Assembly: GCA_964544695.1 (NCBI GenBank)
Contig: CAZJDB010000216.1
Coordinates: 3,579 to 67,578 of the forward strand
DNA: 64,000 nucleotides
Reading direction: 5' to 3'
Source: Dinghuibacter sp964544695
GTDB taxonomy: Bacteria; Bacteroidota; Bacteroidia; Chitinophagales; Chitinophagaceae
Shown piece after piece: positions 43,554 to 51,936 of this stretch (position 1 is the stretch's first letter; every line of letters begins with the position of its first letter). The notes under the pieces are model-generated. The model had not been told where the DNA came from and searched no databases. It saw only the letters and a program-made list of their open reading frames with translations. The position numbers and the translations under genes were made by a program.

Positions 43554-44199
43554 GTCTGAAGAGGGAAACGCCAAGGAGAATGAAAAAGGAAAGCACCAGC
43601 AGGATGCCTGCATACATATTAGCCGTAAGGTAGTGCATGGCCTGCACCTCGTCGTACAGGGCCAGGGAAGCCACGCGCGTCACACCGGGAATATTTCCCC
43701 CCACCATCAGGACCACCCCGAATTCCCCCAGCGTATGCGCAAAACTCAAGACCAGCCCCGCTCCCAGGGAGGGGCGGATGTTGGGCAGCAGGACCCGCCA
43801 CAGCGTGACCCGGGGAGACTTGCCCAGCGTATAGGCGGCCTCCCTCAGCGAAGGCGGCAGGTTCCGCAACCCCGAGCGAAGCGGATGCACCATGAAAGGA
43901 AGACTATAAATGACCGAAGCGATCAGAATACCGGGGAAGGAAAAAGCCACGCGGATGTTGAAATACTTTTCTATGAAATGCCCAAAGGCGTGTTCAGGGC
44001 TGAAGGCCAGGAGCAGGTAGAACCCCAGCACGGTGGGCGGCAGCACCAGCGGGAGACTGATGAGGGCCTCCACCACCCCTTTCCCCCAAAACTTCGCGTA
44101 CGCCAGCCACCACGCCAGCGGCAAGGACAGCGCCAGCAGCAACGCCGTGGTGAGCAGCGCCAGGCGAAGGCTGAGCCAAATGGGTTGGAGGTCGATCAT
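43540..44199 (-). CDS. modB: Molybdate ABC transporter permease
   Basis: 219 aa from ATG 44199. The upstream open frame to 44415 reads through modA and is not protein-like. It is an inner-membrane protein with about five helices and the ABC-importer EAA-type loop LREAAYTLGKSPRVTLWRVLLPNI, which contacts ModC. PLVLPPTVLGFYLLLAF and GEFGVVLMVGGNIPG are typical ModB stretches. modA ends 19 nt before its start, and modC overlaps its end by 14 nt. Confidence 0.92.
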   Translation of the reverse strand: MIDLQPIWLSLRLALLTTALLLALSLPLAWWLAYAKFWGKGVVEALISLPLVLPPTVLGFYLLLAFSPEHAFGHFIEKYFNIRVAFSFPGILIASVIYSLPFMVHPLRSGLRNLPPSLREAAYTLGKSPRVTLWRVLLPNIRPSLGAGLVLSFAHTLGEFGVVLMVGGNIPGVTRVASLALYDEVQAMHYLTANMYAGILLVLSFFILLGVSLFRHDPL

Positions 44200-44218
44200 G
44201 GAGCCGAAGTTACAGGGC

Positions 44219-44929
44219 TTATTGGAATCCGAAGCGATGCAGAAGCTCGCGGGCCGGGGCCGACTGCACGAACGCCGCAAAATCCGCCGCAGCGTTGTTG
44301 CCGGCGGCATGGGCCAGCAAGGCGAACCCCTGTTCCAACGGCCCATGACTCTCCTCCGGCACCACCCAATAATGCCCGTTCCGCATGGGCGGGGAAAGGG
44401 CCAGCGACAACGCAATCATCCCCACATCCGCCGAGCCCGTGGCGGCGAACTGCGCGGCCTGGGAAATATTTTCACCCATCACCAGCTTCGACTGAACGGC
44501 ATCGTAGATCTTGAAATACTTCAAGCTTTCCACCGCGCGCTGCCCGTAGGGCGCGTGCTCGGGATTGGCAATGGCGATTTTTGCAACATCCGTCAGAACG
44601 GACATCCCTTTTGAAACGTCCGCGTGCAGGCTCCATAGCACGAGGTGCCCCGTGGCATAGCGGACCACGGGGCCGCTCAGTTTTCCCGCTTCCCGCAGGT
44701 GCTCCACATAGGCCATATCCGCCGAAAAAAACAAATCGAAGGGCGCGCCGTTTTTGATTTGTTCGAAGAAGTTTCCTGATGAGCCATAGACCACTTGAAC
44801 GTTGGCCTCCGGATGTGACTTTGTGTAAAGCGCCACCAACGAATCCATGGCATACCGCAGGTCGGCCGCTGCGGCAACGAGAACCTTGGGCCCCTGGTGC
44901 AGCATCGCCGCCAGCAACATCGCTTTCAT
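44219..44929 (-). CDS. modA: Molybdate-binding periplasmic protein
   Basis: 236 aa with an N-terminal export signal that is short and not typical (MKAMLLAAMLHQGPKVLV). The ModA pattern is clear: VLVAAAADLRYAMDSLV, VVYGSSGNFFEQIKNGAPFDLFFSAD, VRYATGHLVLWS, GENISQAAQFAATGSADVGMIALSL. The Ser residues of the AAAA(D)L and SSGN loops would bind the oxyanion. Its ATG overlaps the stop of the SuOx-like gene by 4 nt, and modB follows. Tungstate binding cannot be ruled out. Confidence 0.92.
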   Translation of the reverse strand: MKAMLLAAMLHQGPKVLVAAAADLRYAMDSLVALYTKSHPEANVQVVYGSSGNFFEQIKNGAPFDLFFSADMAYVEHLREAGKLSGPVVRYATGHLVLWSLHADVSKGMSVLTDVAKIAIANPEHAPYGQRAVESLKYFKIYDAVQSKLVMGENISQAAQFAATGSADVGMIALSLALSPPMRNGHYWVVPEESHGPLEQGFALLAHAAGNNAAADFAAFVQSAPARELLHRFGFQ

Positions 44930-45357
44930 GGCGCCGCGTTTTTAACCATGATGTCGGTCACGCCGAATATCCAGCGCGCGTGTTTCTTTTCGCCGGGAAC
45001 GATGAGCCTGTAAGGCCCACGGTCCGCAGGGAGGGGTTGGCCGTCGGCCCGGTCGGCCACGAGAATCACACGGTCCGTAAAGGCGCTGTCCAGCTCGGGA
45101 AGGGCGAATATAACCTGGTAACCATCGCGAGCTTTTACCAGGACATAATAGGTCATCATCTTGCCGCGGAGCTGCGGACCCAGCGGGGCTCCGATCTTGT
45201 TGAGCAACGCCGCGAGGGGCACCCCGCTGTAGGTATGGTCGTCCACCTTGAGCGTTGTACGGGGAAAACTGTCCAGGGTAGTACCCGAGAGCGTGAGCGT
45301 CTGGGCGTCGGCGCCAAAGGCGCAAAAAATAAAGAAAACTATGGCGAATGGTTTCAT
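44926..45357 (-). CDS. Small SuOx-fold (molybdopterin-oxidoreductase-like) exported protein lacking the Cys ligand
   Basis: 143 aa with a signal peptide (AIVFFIFCAFGADAQ). The body matches the short 'oxidoreductase molybdopterin-binding' domain: HTYSGVPLAALLNKIGAP, YYVLVKARDGYQVIFALPEL, ILVADRADGQPLPADRGPYRLIVPGEKKHARWI split over its second half. The mature part has no cysteine, whereas enzymes of this fold use one to hold molybdenum, so it may not bind cofactor and could be a scaffold or a degenerate member. It lies in line with modABC (overlap with modA 4 nt), a link that supports a molybdenum connection. Confidence 0.75.
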   Translation of the reverse strand: MKPFAIVFFIFCAFGADAQTLTLSGTTLDSFPRTTLKVDDHTYSGVPLAALLNKIGAPLGPQLRGKMMTYYVLVKARDGYQVIFALPELDSAFTDRVILVADRADGQPLPADRGPYRLIVPGEKKHARWIFGVTDIMVKNAAP

Positions 45358-45359
45358 AC

Positions 45360-47117
45360 TTAGCTGACGCGCTTGCCGTGAAGCAACATCCCGACGGCAT
45401 CCTGCAACGACCCCGCGCGCGTCACCTCCCCCGAATTCACGAAAAAGATTTCATCCGCGGTTTCGATGGTATTGAGGCGGTGCGCGATGATGACGCGCGT
45501 CGTCGAGAGGGGCAGCTTCCGAAGAATCTCCTCTAAAAGTTGCTCGGTCACGGTATCGATATTGGCCGTGGCCTCGTCGAGGATCAATAAGTCGGGATGG
45601 CGCAGCACCGCGCGCATGAAGGCGATGAGCTGCTTCTGGCCCAGGCTCAGGGCCTCCCCACCCGAGGCTACGGGCGTGTCCAGGCCCAGTTCGAAGCGAT
45701 CCACGAGGCCCTCCAGTCCTGCCGAGTCGAGCAATACGCGGACCTGTTCGGCGGACAAGCCGGCATACTCGGTATTGCCATACAGGATATTTTCTTTCAG
45801 GGTGCCGCTAAACAGGATGGGCTCCTGGAGGATGAAACCGATCATGCGCGTCCGCTCTTCGGGCGTAAAGGATCGAATGTCTCTTCCGTGAAGGCGCACG
45901 ACGCCCTGGGAGGGGTCGTAGAGGCGCGCGATGAGGTTGGCCGTGGTGGTCTTCCCACCACCCGTGGGCCCGATGAAGGCGTACGTCTTGCCGCGCTCGA
46001 GGTCGAAGCCGATGTTGTGCAGGACTTCCTTCCCGTCGGGATAATGGAAGTGGACGTCACGGAAGGAAATCACCGCCCCCCCGGTGGCGTGTCCCGCAGC
46101 CAGAAGGGGGAGGTTGGACTCCAGGCGGAGGATCGCGGAAATGCGGTCCCAGCCCGCCAAAGCGACCTGGAAGTTCGCCCACAGCGCCGCCAATTGGCGT
46201 AACGGGTTATAAAAGTTGGTGGCATAGGCCAGGAAGGCGATGAGGTCGCCCAGCTTGAAGCCCTGGCCCTGGCGCATGAGGTAAATTCCAAAGATCAAAA
46301 CAACCAGTTGCCCCAGCCCCGCGAAAAAGCCGAAGACGGGTTGGTAGATATTGTTGGCGACACCCGCGCGGACGGCGGTATGATAGTTATCCTGATTGGA
46401 TTCCTCGAACTTTTTCCGGAAATAATCGCGGCGGTTGAAGGCGATGATGACCTTGAAGTTGTGGAGGCTTTCCTGGATTTCGGCACTCAGGCCGCCCACG
46501 CTTTTCATGCTTTGGGCGTTCTTTTTCTTCACCCAGGCCGAAGTAAGGCGGGTAAAAAGATACAGCAGGAGGCCGGGCGCCAGCGTGGCCGCACCCAGGC
46601 GCCAGTTGAAAAATAACATAAATAACGCCGCCCCGGTCATGATGAACAGGCTCGCCAGGAATTGCATCAGGGACTGTGAGAAAAACTGGTTCAGCTTGTC
46701 GGTATCGTTGTTCACGCGGGAGATCAAATCCCCCGCCTTGTTTTGATTGAAAAAGGCGACAGGGAGCCCCTGTAGTTTACCGAAAATCGAATTGCGTAAC
46801 GTATACAACAGCCGCTGTCCGAATCCCGCCATCAATCGGGTCTGCATGTAACCCGTGAATAGGGCGATGACATACATTCCCAAAAAAAGAAGCCCGAATT
46901 GCAGCACCATTGGATAATTCGGGTGCGCGGTGACGATATAGCGGTTAATGACGATCGCCCCCAGCAAGGGCCCCAGGAGGTTCAACCCCGAGTTCATCAT
47001 CATCATGACGAAGGCCGCGATCAGGCGGGGACGCTCGTGGGTCATCAGGCCCAGGAGGTTCTTCAGGGCGGTCCAATTCTTGATTTTGGGTGCGGGTTTG
47101 TTAAGATTGTATTCCAT
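45360..47117 (-). CDS. ABC exporter, subunit A of a heterodimer (intact Walker B, altered signature)
   Basis: 585 aa, membrane domain (six helices, about residues 30-310) fused to an ATPase. Walker A GPTGGGKTTT, Walker B LLILDEATANID with the catalytic Glu, and switch His in VIIAHRLNTI are intact. The signature reads LSLGQKQLIAFMRA instead of LSGGQ. Its partner gene lies just upstream, overlapping by 17 nt, and has the opposite defects, so together they fit a heterodimeric exporter with one weak site. Substrate unknown; the FabF gene in the same operon hints at a lipid or acylated compound. Confidence 0.88.
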   Translation of the reverse strand: MEYNLNKPAPKIKNWTALKNLLGLMTHERPRLIAAFVMMMMNSGLNLLGPLLGAIVINRYIVTAHPNYPMVLQFGLLFLGMYVIALFTGYMQTRLMAGFGQRLLYTLRNSIFGKLQGLPVAFFNQNKAGDLISRVNNDTDKLNQFFSQSLMQFLASLFIMTGAALFMLFFNWRLGAATLAPGLLLYLFTRLTSAWVKKKNAQSMKSVGGLSAEIQESLHNFKVIIAFNRRDYFRKKFEESNQDNYHTAVRAGVANNIYQPVFGFFAGLGQLVVLIFGIYLMRQGQGFKLGDLIAFLAYATNFYNPLRQLAALWANFQVALAGWDRISAILRLESNLPLLAAGHATGGAVISFRDVHFHYPDGKEVLHNIGFDLERGKTYAFIGPTGGGKTTTANLIARLYDPSQGVVRLHGRDIRSFTPEERTRMIGFILQEPILFSGTLKENILYGNTEYAGLSAEQVRVLLDSAGLEGLVDRFELGLDTPVASGGEALSLGQKQLIAFMRAVLRHPDLLILDEATANIDTVTEQLLEEILRKLPLSTTRVIIAHRLNTIETADEIFFVNSGEVTRAGSLQDAVGMLLHGKRVS

Positions 47118-48891
47118 CGGCTAGTTGGCTGGTGCTGCGTTGAGAATTATAAATCTGTACGTATTCGGGGCACGTCTCAATGAGTTCCCGGTGCGTGCCG
47201 CTCGCGATGATCTCGCCTTCCATCAGGAGGATGATCTGCTCGTAGTGCTCCACCGAAGAAATCTTTTGGGTCACGCTGAGCAAGGTGATATTGGGATAGT
47301 TCCGCGCCACGTTGTCCAGGATCTTCTTTTCCGTGTGGGAATCCACGCGCGCGGTGAAGTCGTCCAGTAGCAGGACCTTCGGGTCGAGGGCCAGGGCCCT
47401 GGCCAGCATGAGGCGTTGTTTTTGCCCCCCGGACAGGGTGCTGCCCCTTTCGGAGACGATGGTATTCAACCCCTCGGGCAGGCCGTCCACGAAGTCCTTC
47501 AGCTCGGCGGTCTTCAAGGCGCGCTCCAGGGAGTCGTCGTCGGCCGCGACGCTGAAAGCGATGTTTTCCCGGATGCTCAGGTTGAAGACGATGCTGTCCT
47601 GGAATACGAAGCCTACCTGGCGATGGAAGGATTCCTTATCGTAGTCCTCCAGGGGTCTTCCGTCGAAACGGATGGTCCCCGAATCGGGGCGGACCAGGGC
47701 CGTGAGGAGATACAACAACTGCGTTTTACCTGCCGCGGTCGGCCCGATGACGGCAGTCCGGGATCCCGCGGGGATGTTGATATTGATGTTTTTCAAAGCG
47801 GGCTTTTGCCCATAAGCCAGGGAAATATCTTCCAGGCGGATATCCCCGCGCAGGGGTTCCGCAACGGTCCCCGGATCGGCCGGATCGGGCGTGTTGAGGA
47901 CCACCTGGATGCGCTGGAAACTGGCCGTGGCCTGGGCGATGATGTTGCTCATGAACCCGATCACGATGATGGGGAAAATCAACAGCGCCACATAACTATA
48001 AAACGCCGTGAAGTTTCCTTCGGATATCGTGCCGTTCAATACGAAGCGACCGCCCAGCACCAGGATGGAAAGGGTAGCCATGTTGGCGAAAAAGGTGATG
48101 GCCGGGATCAGGGTGGCGAAGAGGCGGACGATGGCCAGGCCGATGGTCTTTGCCTTGGTGTTGGCCTCCACGAATTTGTTGTACTCCAGCATTTGGGAAT
48201 TGACCACACGGATGACGGCGGCCCCCAGGATACTTTCGTTGATGACCTTGTTGAGCCAGTCGATTACCTCCCGACTCTTTCGGAACTGGGCCCTAACCTT
48301 TCCTAAAATATAAAAAAAGCTCCCCGCAATCAGGGGAATGATGGTCAATACAACCAGCGCCAGCCTCCAATTGATGAGGATGAGGAGGATGCTGGATCCC
48401 ACGATGATCACGATGCTGCTGGCGATCGACACGATGGCCTGGGCCACGAACATCTTCACCGAGTCCACGTCGGAAGTGAGGTTGGTGAGGAGTTTGGAGG
48501 GGCTCACGCGCTGCACGTAAGCGTAGCTTTGGCGCGAAATGCGATCCGACAAACGCGCACGAAGGTCGCGTGCGACTTTCTCCGAGGCGTACGTTTGGAT
48601 GAGGCCCTGTGCGAAGGTCAGGATGAAGATGCCGATCACGCAGCCCAAAAACTCACGTATCACCAAATCCGCATCGAACTTTCCGAGCTTCAAATGGTCT
48701 ATGGCGCCTGCGGTGATTTTAGGTAGCCAGAGGTTGATGGCGTTGCTGGCCAGGGCCAGGAGCAACAGCAGGAAGAGCAGGCCACGGTACGGTGTCAGCA
48801 GGCTCATGAGGCCCGCGGGTTTCGGCGCGTTCGAAAGCCCCGCAGGCTTCGGCGCGTTCGGAGGCCCGACGGAGGGCTTGGCATTTTTCAT
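47101..48891 (-). CDS. ABC exporter, subunit B of a heterodimer (degenerate catalytic site)
   Basis: 596 aa. A Pro/Ala/Lys-rich N-terminal tail contains a repeated NAPKPAGL, then six membrane helices and an ATPase. The signature LSGGQKQRLMLARA is canonical. Walker B is VLLLDDFTARVD with Asp where the catalytic Glu should be, and the switch position is Gln (LLSVTQKISSVEH) instead of His. Walker A GPTAAGKTQL is slightly unusual. These changes mark the non-hydrolysing site of heterodimeric exporters. It overlaps fabF upstream by 4 nt and subunit A downstream by 17 nt. Confidence 0.88.
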   Translation of the reverse strand: MKNAKPSVGPPNAPKPAGLSNAPKPAGLMSLLTPYRGLLFLLLLLALASNAINLWLPKITAGAIDHLKLGKFDADLVIREFLGCVIGIFILTFAQGLIQTYASEKVARDLRARLSDRISRQSYAYVQRVSPSKLLTNLTSDVDSVKMFVAQAIVSIASSIVIIVGSSILLILINWRLALVVLTIIPLIAGSFFYILGKVRAQFRKSREVIDWLNKVINESILGAAVIRVVNSQMLEYNKFVEANTKAKTIGLAIVRLFATLIPAITFFANMATLSILVLGGRFVLNGTISEGNFTAFYSYVALLIFPIIVIGFMSNIIAQATASFQRIQVVLNTPDPADPGTVAEPLRGDIRLEDISLAYGQKPALKNININIPAGSRTAVIGPTAAGKTQLLYLLTALVRPDSGTIRFDGRPLEDYDKESFHRQVGFVFQDSIVFNLSIRENIAFSVAADDDSLERALKTAELKDFVDGLPEGLNTIVSERGSTLSGGQKQRLMLARALALDPKVLLLDDFTARVDSHTEKKILDNVARNYPNITLLSVTQKISSVEHYEQIILLMEGEIIASGTHRELIETCPEYVQIYNSQRSTSQLADGIQS

Positions 48892-50135
48892 GCCTCGAAT
48901 TTACGAAATACCACGATCCCATTGTGCCCCCCGAACCCAAAGGTATTGCTCATCGCGCTGCGCACGTCCGCGGACCGCGCTTCCCCGTAAACGATGGGGA
49001 GGAACCCTGGGATCGTCGGATCGGGATTCACCGTATTGATGGTCGGCGGGATGATCCCCCGTTCGATGCTGAGGATACAGGCGATGGCCTCGACGGCCCC
49101 CGCGGCTCCCAGCAGGTGTCCTGTCATGGACTTGGTCGCGCTGATCAAAGGCACGCGGGAGGCGCCCGCATACAACCTGGCGATGGCTTTGATTTCGCTC
49201 AGGTCGCCCACAGGGGTGGACGTGGCATGGGCGTTCAGGTAATCCAGGTCCGAAGGGTTCAGGCGCGCTTCCTCCAGGGCCAGTTGCATCCCCCGGAAAG
49301 CCCCCGTGCCTTCGGGGTGCGTGGCCGTCATGTGATAGGCATCCGCCGTCATGGCCGCCCCCGCCAGTTCCGCGTAGATATGCGCCCCGCGGGCACGCGC
49401 GTGTTCGTATTCTTCCAGGATCAACGCCCCGGCCCCTTCTCCCATGACGAACCCATCGCGGTCCACGTCAAAGGGACGTGAAGCCCCCTCGGGCGCGTCG
49501 TTTCGTTGGGACATGGCCTTCATGGCCGTAAAGCCCCCCAGCGAAGCATGCGTAACGGGCGCTTCGGATCCGCCACTGACGATGACACGCGCCTTGCCCA
49601 GGCGGATGTAATTGAAGGCATCCATCAACGCCGTGTTGGTCGTGGCGCAGGCGGACACCGCGGTGTAGTTGATACCCATGAGCCCGTATTTGATGGAGAT
49701 CATGGCGGGGGCCATATTGGCGATCATTTTTGGAACCAGGAAGGGACTGAAGCGGGGTATGAAATTGCCCCGCGCATATTCTATTACCTGCTCCTCGAAG
49801 CTTTCAAGGCCGCCCTGGCCCGTTCCCCAGATGACGCCCGAGTCGAAGGGATCGAGGGTGGAAAAGTCGATGCCCGAATCGCGGATCGCTTCCTCCGCGA
49901 CCGCCAGGGCATATTGCGTATACCGGTCGGTTTTACGGACTTCGGATTTGTCCAATACAGCTGCAGCATCGAACCCCTTTACTTCGCACGCAAACCGGGT
50001 CCGGAAGAGGCTGGGGTCGAACCGCGTGATGGGGCCGGCTCCGCTTTTACCCGCCACCAGGTTTTCCCAAAAGGTTGATACGGAATTGCCCAGGGGGGTA
50101 AGGGCGCCGAGGCCCGTAATGACGACTCTTTTCAT
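48888..50135 (-). CDS. fabF: Beta-ketoacyl-ACP synthase II-like condensing enzyme
   Basis: 415 aa, full length for the KAS II family. The active-site Cys163 lies in VSACATTNTAL. The two histidines are in LNAHATSTPVGD and KSMTGHLLGAAG, and the C-terminal glycine loop is NTFGFGGHNG. It elongates acyl-ACP by two carbons. It sits between a TetR regulator and an ABC exporter pair with 4-nt overlaps on both sides, so it may serve a dedicated lipid or polyketide-like product instead of housekeeping fatty acid synthesis. No acyl carrier protein gene is adjacent. The symbol follows the family; the cellular role is open. Confidence 0.9.
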   Translation of the reverse strand: MKRVVITGLGALTPLGNSVSTFWENLVAGKSGAGPITRFDPSLFRTRFACEVKGFDAAAVLDKSEVRKTDRYTQYALAVAEEAIRDSGIDFSTLDPFDSGVIWGTGQGGLESFEEQVIEYARGNFIPRFSPFLVPKMIANMAPAMISIKYGLMGINYTAVSACATTNTALMDAFNYIRLGKARVIVSGGSEAPVTHASLGGFTAMKAMSQRNDAPEGASRPFDVDRDGFVMGEGAGALILEEYEHARARGAHIYAELAGAAMTADAYHMTATHPEGTGAFRGMQLALEEARLNPSDLDYLNAHATSTPVGDLSEIKAIARLYAGASRVPLISATKSMTGHLLGAAGAVEAIACILSIERGIIPPTINTVNPDPTIPGFLPIVYGEARSADVRSAMSNTFGFGGHNGIVVFRKFEA

Positions 50136-50683
50136 GCGATCAGGTCTTGTAGTATTTGTTTGTGTATTCTTTCAAGCGTGGCGAAACCCTGCACCCTGGC
50201 CAGGAGCAGGGAGGACATCAGCGAACACAGGAGGATCAGGGCCCGGTCCCGGGCGTCGCCCTCGAAATGGAAATACCGTTGCTTGCGGCCTTCCTCCAGT
50301 ACGGGTGTCAACCAGGCCAGGATGCGCTGGCCCAGGGCCTTGGTATTCATCCTCACCTGCGAGGGCAGCGTTTCGTAGGCGGAACAAAGGGAACCCATCA
50401 AACAGCTCAGCCCTATTCTGCCATAACCCGCGAACAGCTCGAATAGCTTCCTTACTTTTTCTTCGGGGTTCAACCTTTTCCAATGCACCTCGTGCGCCAG
50501 GAAACCCTGGATTTCCTTTTCCAGCACCGAGGCGCCCAGGGATTCCTTGGTCGGGAAATAGTAGTGCACGGCCGCGTTCTTGACGGCAAGGGCCTGGGAA
50601 ATGTCGGAATAGCTGAAGCCATTGTATCCCTTAGTGCGGATAAAGTCTTCGGCGAGTTCCAGGATTTTATCGCGTGTAGACAT
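50132..50683 (-). CDS. TetR/AcrR-family transcriptional repressor
   Basis: 183 aa. An N-terminal helix-turn-helix (residues ~5-50: KILELAEDFIRTKGYNGFSYSD, then AVKNAAVHYYFPTKESLG) is followed by a helical ligand domain. It is first in a run of tightly overlapping genes (fabF, exporter pair, SuOx-like, modABC). A perfect 20-bp palindrome (50696-50715) lies 13 nt upstream of its start next to the -7 box, so it most likely represses its own operon. The inducer is unknown; an acyl or lipophilic compound would suit the neighbours. Confidence 0.9.
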   Translation of the reverse strand: MSTRDKILELAEDFIRTKGYNGFSYSDISQALAVKNAAVHYYFPTKESLGASVLEKEIQGFLAHEVHWKRLNPEEKVRKLFELFAGYGRIGLSCLMGSLCSAYETLPSQVRMNTKALGQRILAWLTPVLEEGRKQRYFHFEGDARDRALILLCSLMSSLLLARVQGFATLERIHKQILQDLIA

Positions 50684-50687
50684 ACTT

Positions 50688-50695
50688 CAAATATA
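50688..50695 (-). promoter_or_regulatory. TAnnTTTG -7 box of the TetR operon
   Basis: TATATTTG on the minus strand, only 4 nt before the ATG at 50683. The usual -33 TTG is not present; the operator palindrome occupies that region. The transcript would be leaderless or nearly so. Confidence 0.55.
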
Positions 50696-50715
50696 CTTAC
50701 TTATTAGTAAGTAAG
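50696..50715. promoter_or_regulatory. Predicted TetR operator (20-bp palindrome)
   Basis: CTTACTTA, centre TTAG, TAAGTAAG: perfect 8-bp arms directly next to the -7 box of the TetR gene. Size, symmetry and position are those of a TetR-family operator. It also lies 52 nt before the divergent DUF4399 gene (start 50767), which it could influence too. Confidence 0.65.
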
Positions 50716-50766
50716 CACTCCGCGGGATCACAAAATCATTACCTTGTGCACCAAAATCAAAACCAC

Positions 50767-51273
50767 ATGAGTAATACTTTTAAATGGCTGCCCGCGCTCC
50801 TGCTGCTGGGACTGGGCGCCTGCAACTCCGGCACGGGTTCCTCTTCGGGTGATACCACCGCCGCCAAAGACTCGGCCGCCAAGGACACTTCCATGAAAAT
50901 GACCAGTGTCCAGCCCCTTCCCCCCATACCCGACAGCGCGAAAGTATTCTTTAAAAACTTAAAGGATGGTGAAACCGTGAAATCCCCCCTGAAAGTGGAA
51001 TTCGGCGTTTCCGGGATAGGCCTGGACACCGCGGGTCCCATTAAAATGAATTCGGGCCACCACCACCTCCTGATCGACGCCGGAGATTCCGTCGCCATGG
51101 GTACGGTCGTTCCCAAGGATTCGACGCACCTGCACTTCGGGAAGGCCCAAACCGGAACCACCATTACCCTGACCCCGGGCAAGCATACGCTCGCCCTGCA
51201 ATATGCCGATGGCATCCACCGCTCCTACGGCAGCAAATTGTCCGCCGCCATTACGGTGAATGTGAAGAAATAG
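50767..51273 (+). CDS. DUF4399 lipoprotein
   Basis: 168 aa from ATG 50767; an in-frame GTG at 50746 is a poor start because it would put residues before the lipoprotein signal. The signal ends LLLLGLGAC with Cys19 as lipid site, followed by a Ser/Thr/Asp/Lys-rich linker (to about 55). The C-terminal DUF4399 domain has FFKNLKDGETVKSPLKVEF, the His cluster NSGHHHLLID and TLALQYADGIHRSYG. The His cluster might bind metal; the function is not known to me. It is divergent from the TetR operon and ends before a good terminator. Confidence 0.82.
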   Translation: MSNTFKWLPALLLLGLGACNSGTGSSSGDTTAAKDSAAKDTSMKMTSVQPLPPIPDSAKVFFKNLKDGETVKSPLKVEFGVSGIGLDTAGPIKMNSGHHHLLIDAGDSVAMGTVVPKDSTHLHFGKAQTGTTITLTPGKHTLALQYADGIHRSYGSKLSAAITVNVKK

Positions 51274-51296
51274 CGAGCACTTTAACGATTTAGGAA

Positions 51297-51328
51297 GCCT
51301 GTAAGTACGAGCTTACGGGCTTTTTTTT
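51297..51328 (+). terminator. Intrinsic terminator after the DUF4399 gene
   Basis: The stem GCCTGTAAG (51297-51305) pairs with CTTACGGGC (51312-51320, one G-T pair) around a 6-nt loop and is followed by eight Ts (51321-51328). It separates the lipoprotein gene from the sigma factor gene, which starts only 12 nt later. Confidence 0.8.
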
Positions 51329-51339
51329 ATCTTTACTTC

Positions 51340-51867
51340 GTGCTTGTCTTGCCATTATATAAGGAAAGGGAATTGCTATGCCGTGTGGCGAATGGAGAAG
51401 AGGCAGCCTTCGGTTTTCTTTTCCGCGCCTATCACCACCGCCTGGGAGCCTACCTGCTTCGCCTGACCGAATCCAAACCTGCCACGGAAGAAATCGTTCA
51501 GGATGTATTCCTTAAGATTTGGCTCAGGAGGGAATCCCTCCGGGAGGTGGAATCATTCGATGCTTACTTGTTCACCGCCGCCCGGAACCACGCCTTCAAC
51601 CATTTACGCAAAATGGCCCGGGAAAGGAGCCATATGGCACAGCTTACCTACAGGCCCGAGACGCAGCAGGAGGAGGACCCTTTGGGAGAAATGCTTGACG
51701 CGGTAGTAGAAAGGCTTCCCCCTCAGCAAAAGAACGTCTACGTGCTCCACCGGCAGCAGGGCCTTAGCCACGCCGAAATCGCGAAGCGCCTGCATTTGTC
51801 GGTGCAGACCGTCCGGAAGCACATGTCCCTGGCGCTGCGTTCGATCCGGGGAAGGCTGACGGGATAA
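51340..51867 (+). CDS. ECF RNA polymerase sigma factor, FecI/SusC-associated type
   Basis: 175 aa. Region 2 lies at about 25-95 (FLFRAYHHRLGAYLLRLTES, EIVQDVFLKIWLRRESL), region 4 at about 120-170 (RLPPQQKNVYVLHRQQGLSHAEI, then HLSVQTVRKHMSLALRSI). There is no ATG in frame before the conserved part. GTG 51340 fits because a near-consensus box (TATCTTTA, 51328-51335) ends 4 nt before it. FecR, SusC, SusD, SusE and GH76 genes follow, so it should transcribe this PUL when released by the anti-sigma factor. Confidence 0.92.
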   Translation: MLVLPLYKERELLCRVANGEEAAFGFLFRAYHHRLGAYLLRLTESKPATEEIVQDVFLKIWLRRESLREVESFDAYLFTAARNHAFNHLRKMARERSHMAQLTYRPETQQEEDPLGEMLDAVVERLPPQQKNVYVLHRQQGLSHAEIAKRLHLSVQTVRKHMSLALRSIRGRLTG

Positions 51868-51936
51868 AAAAATTTCAAAAAGCATTACCTCTTTTTTCAG
51901 GTCGCGTTGTCATTCCGTTAGACAACCTGAAAATCT

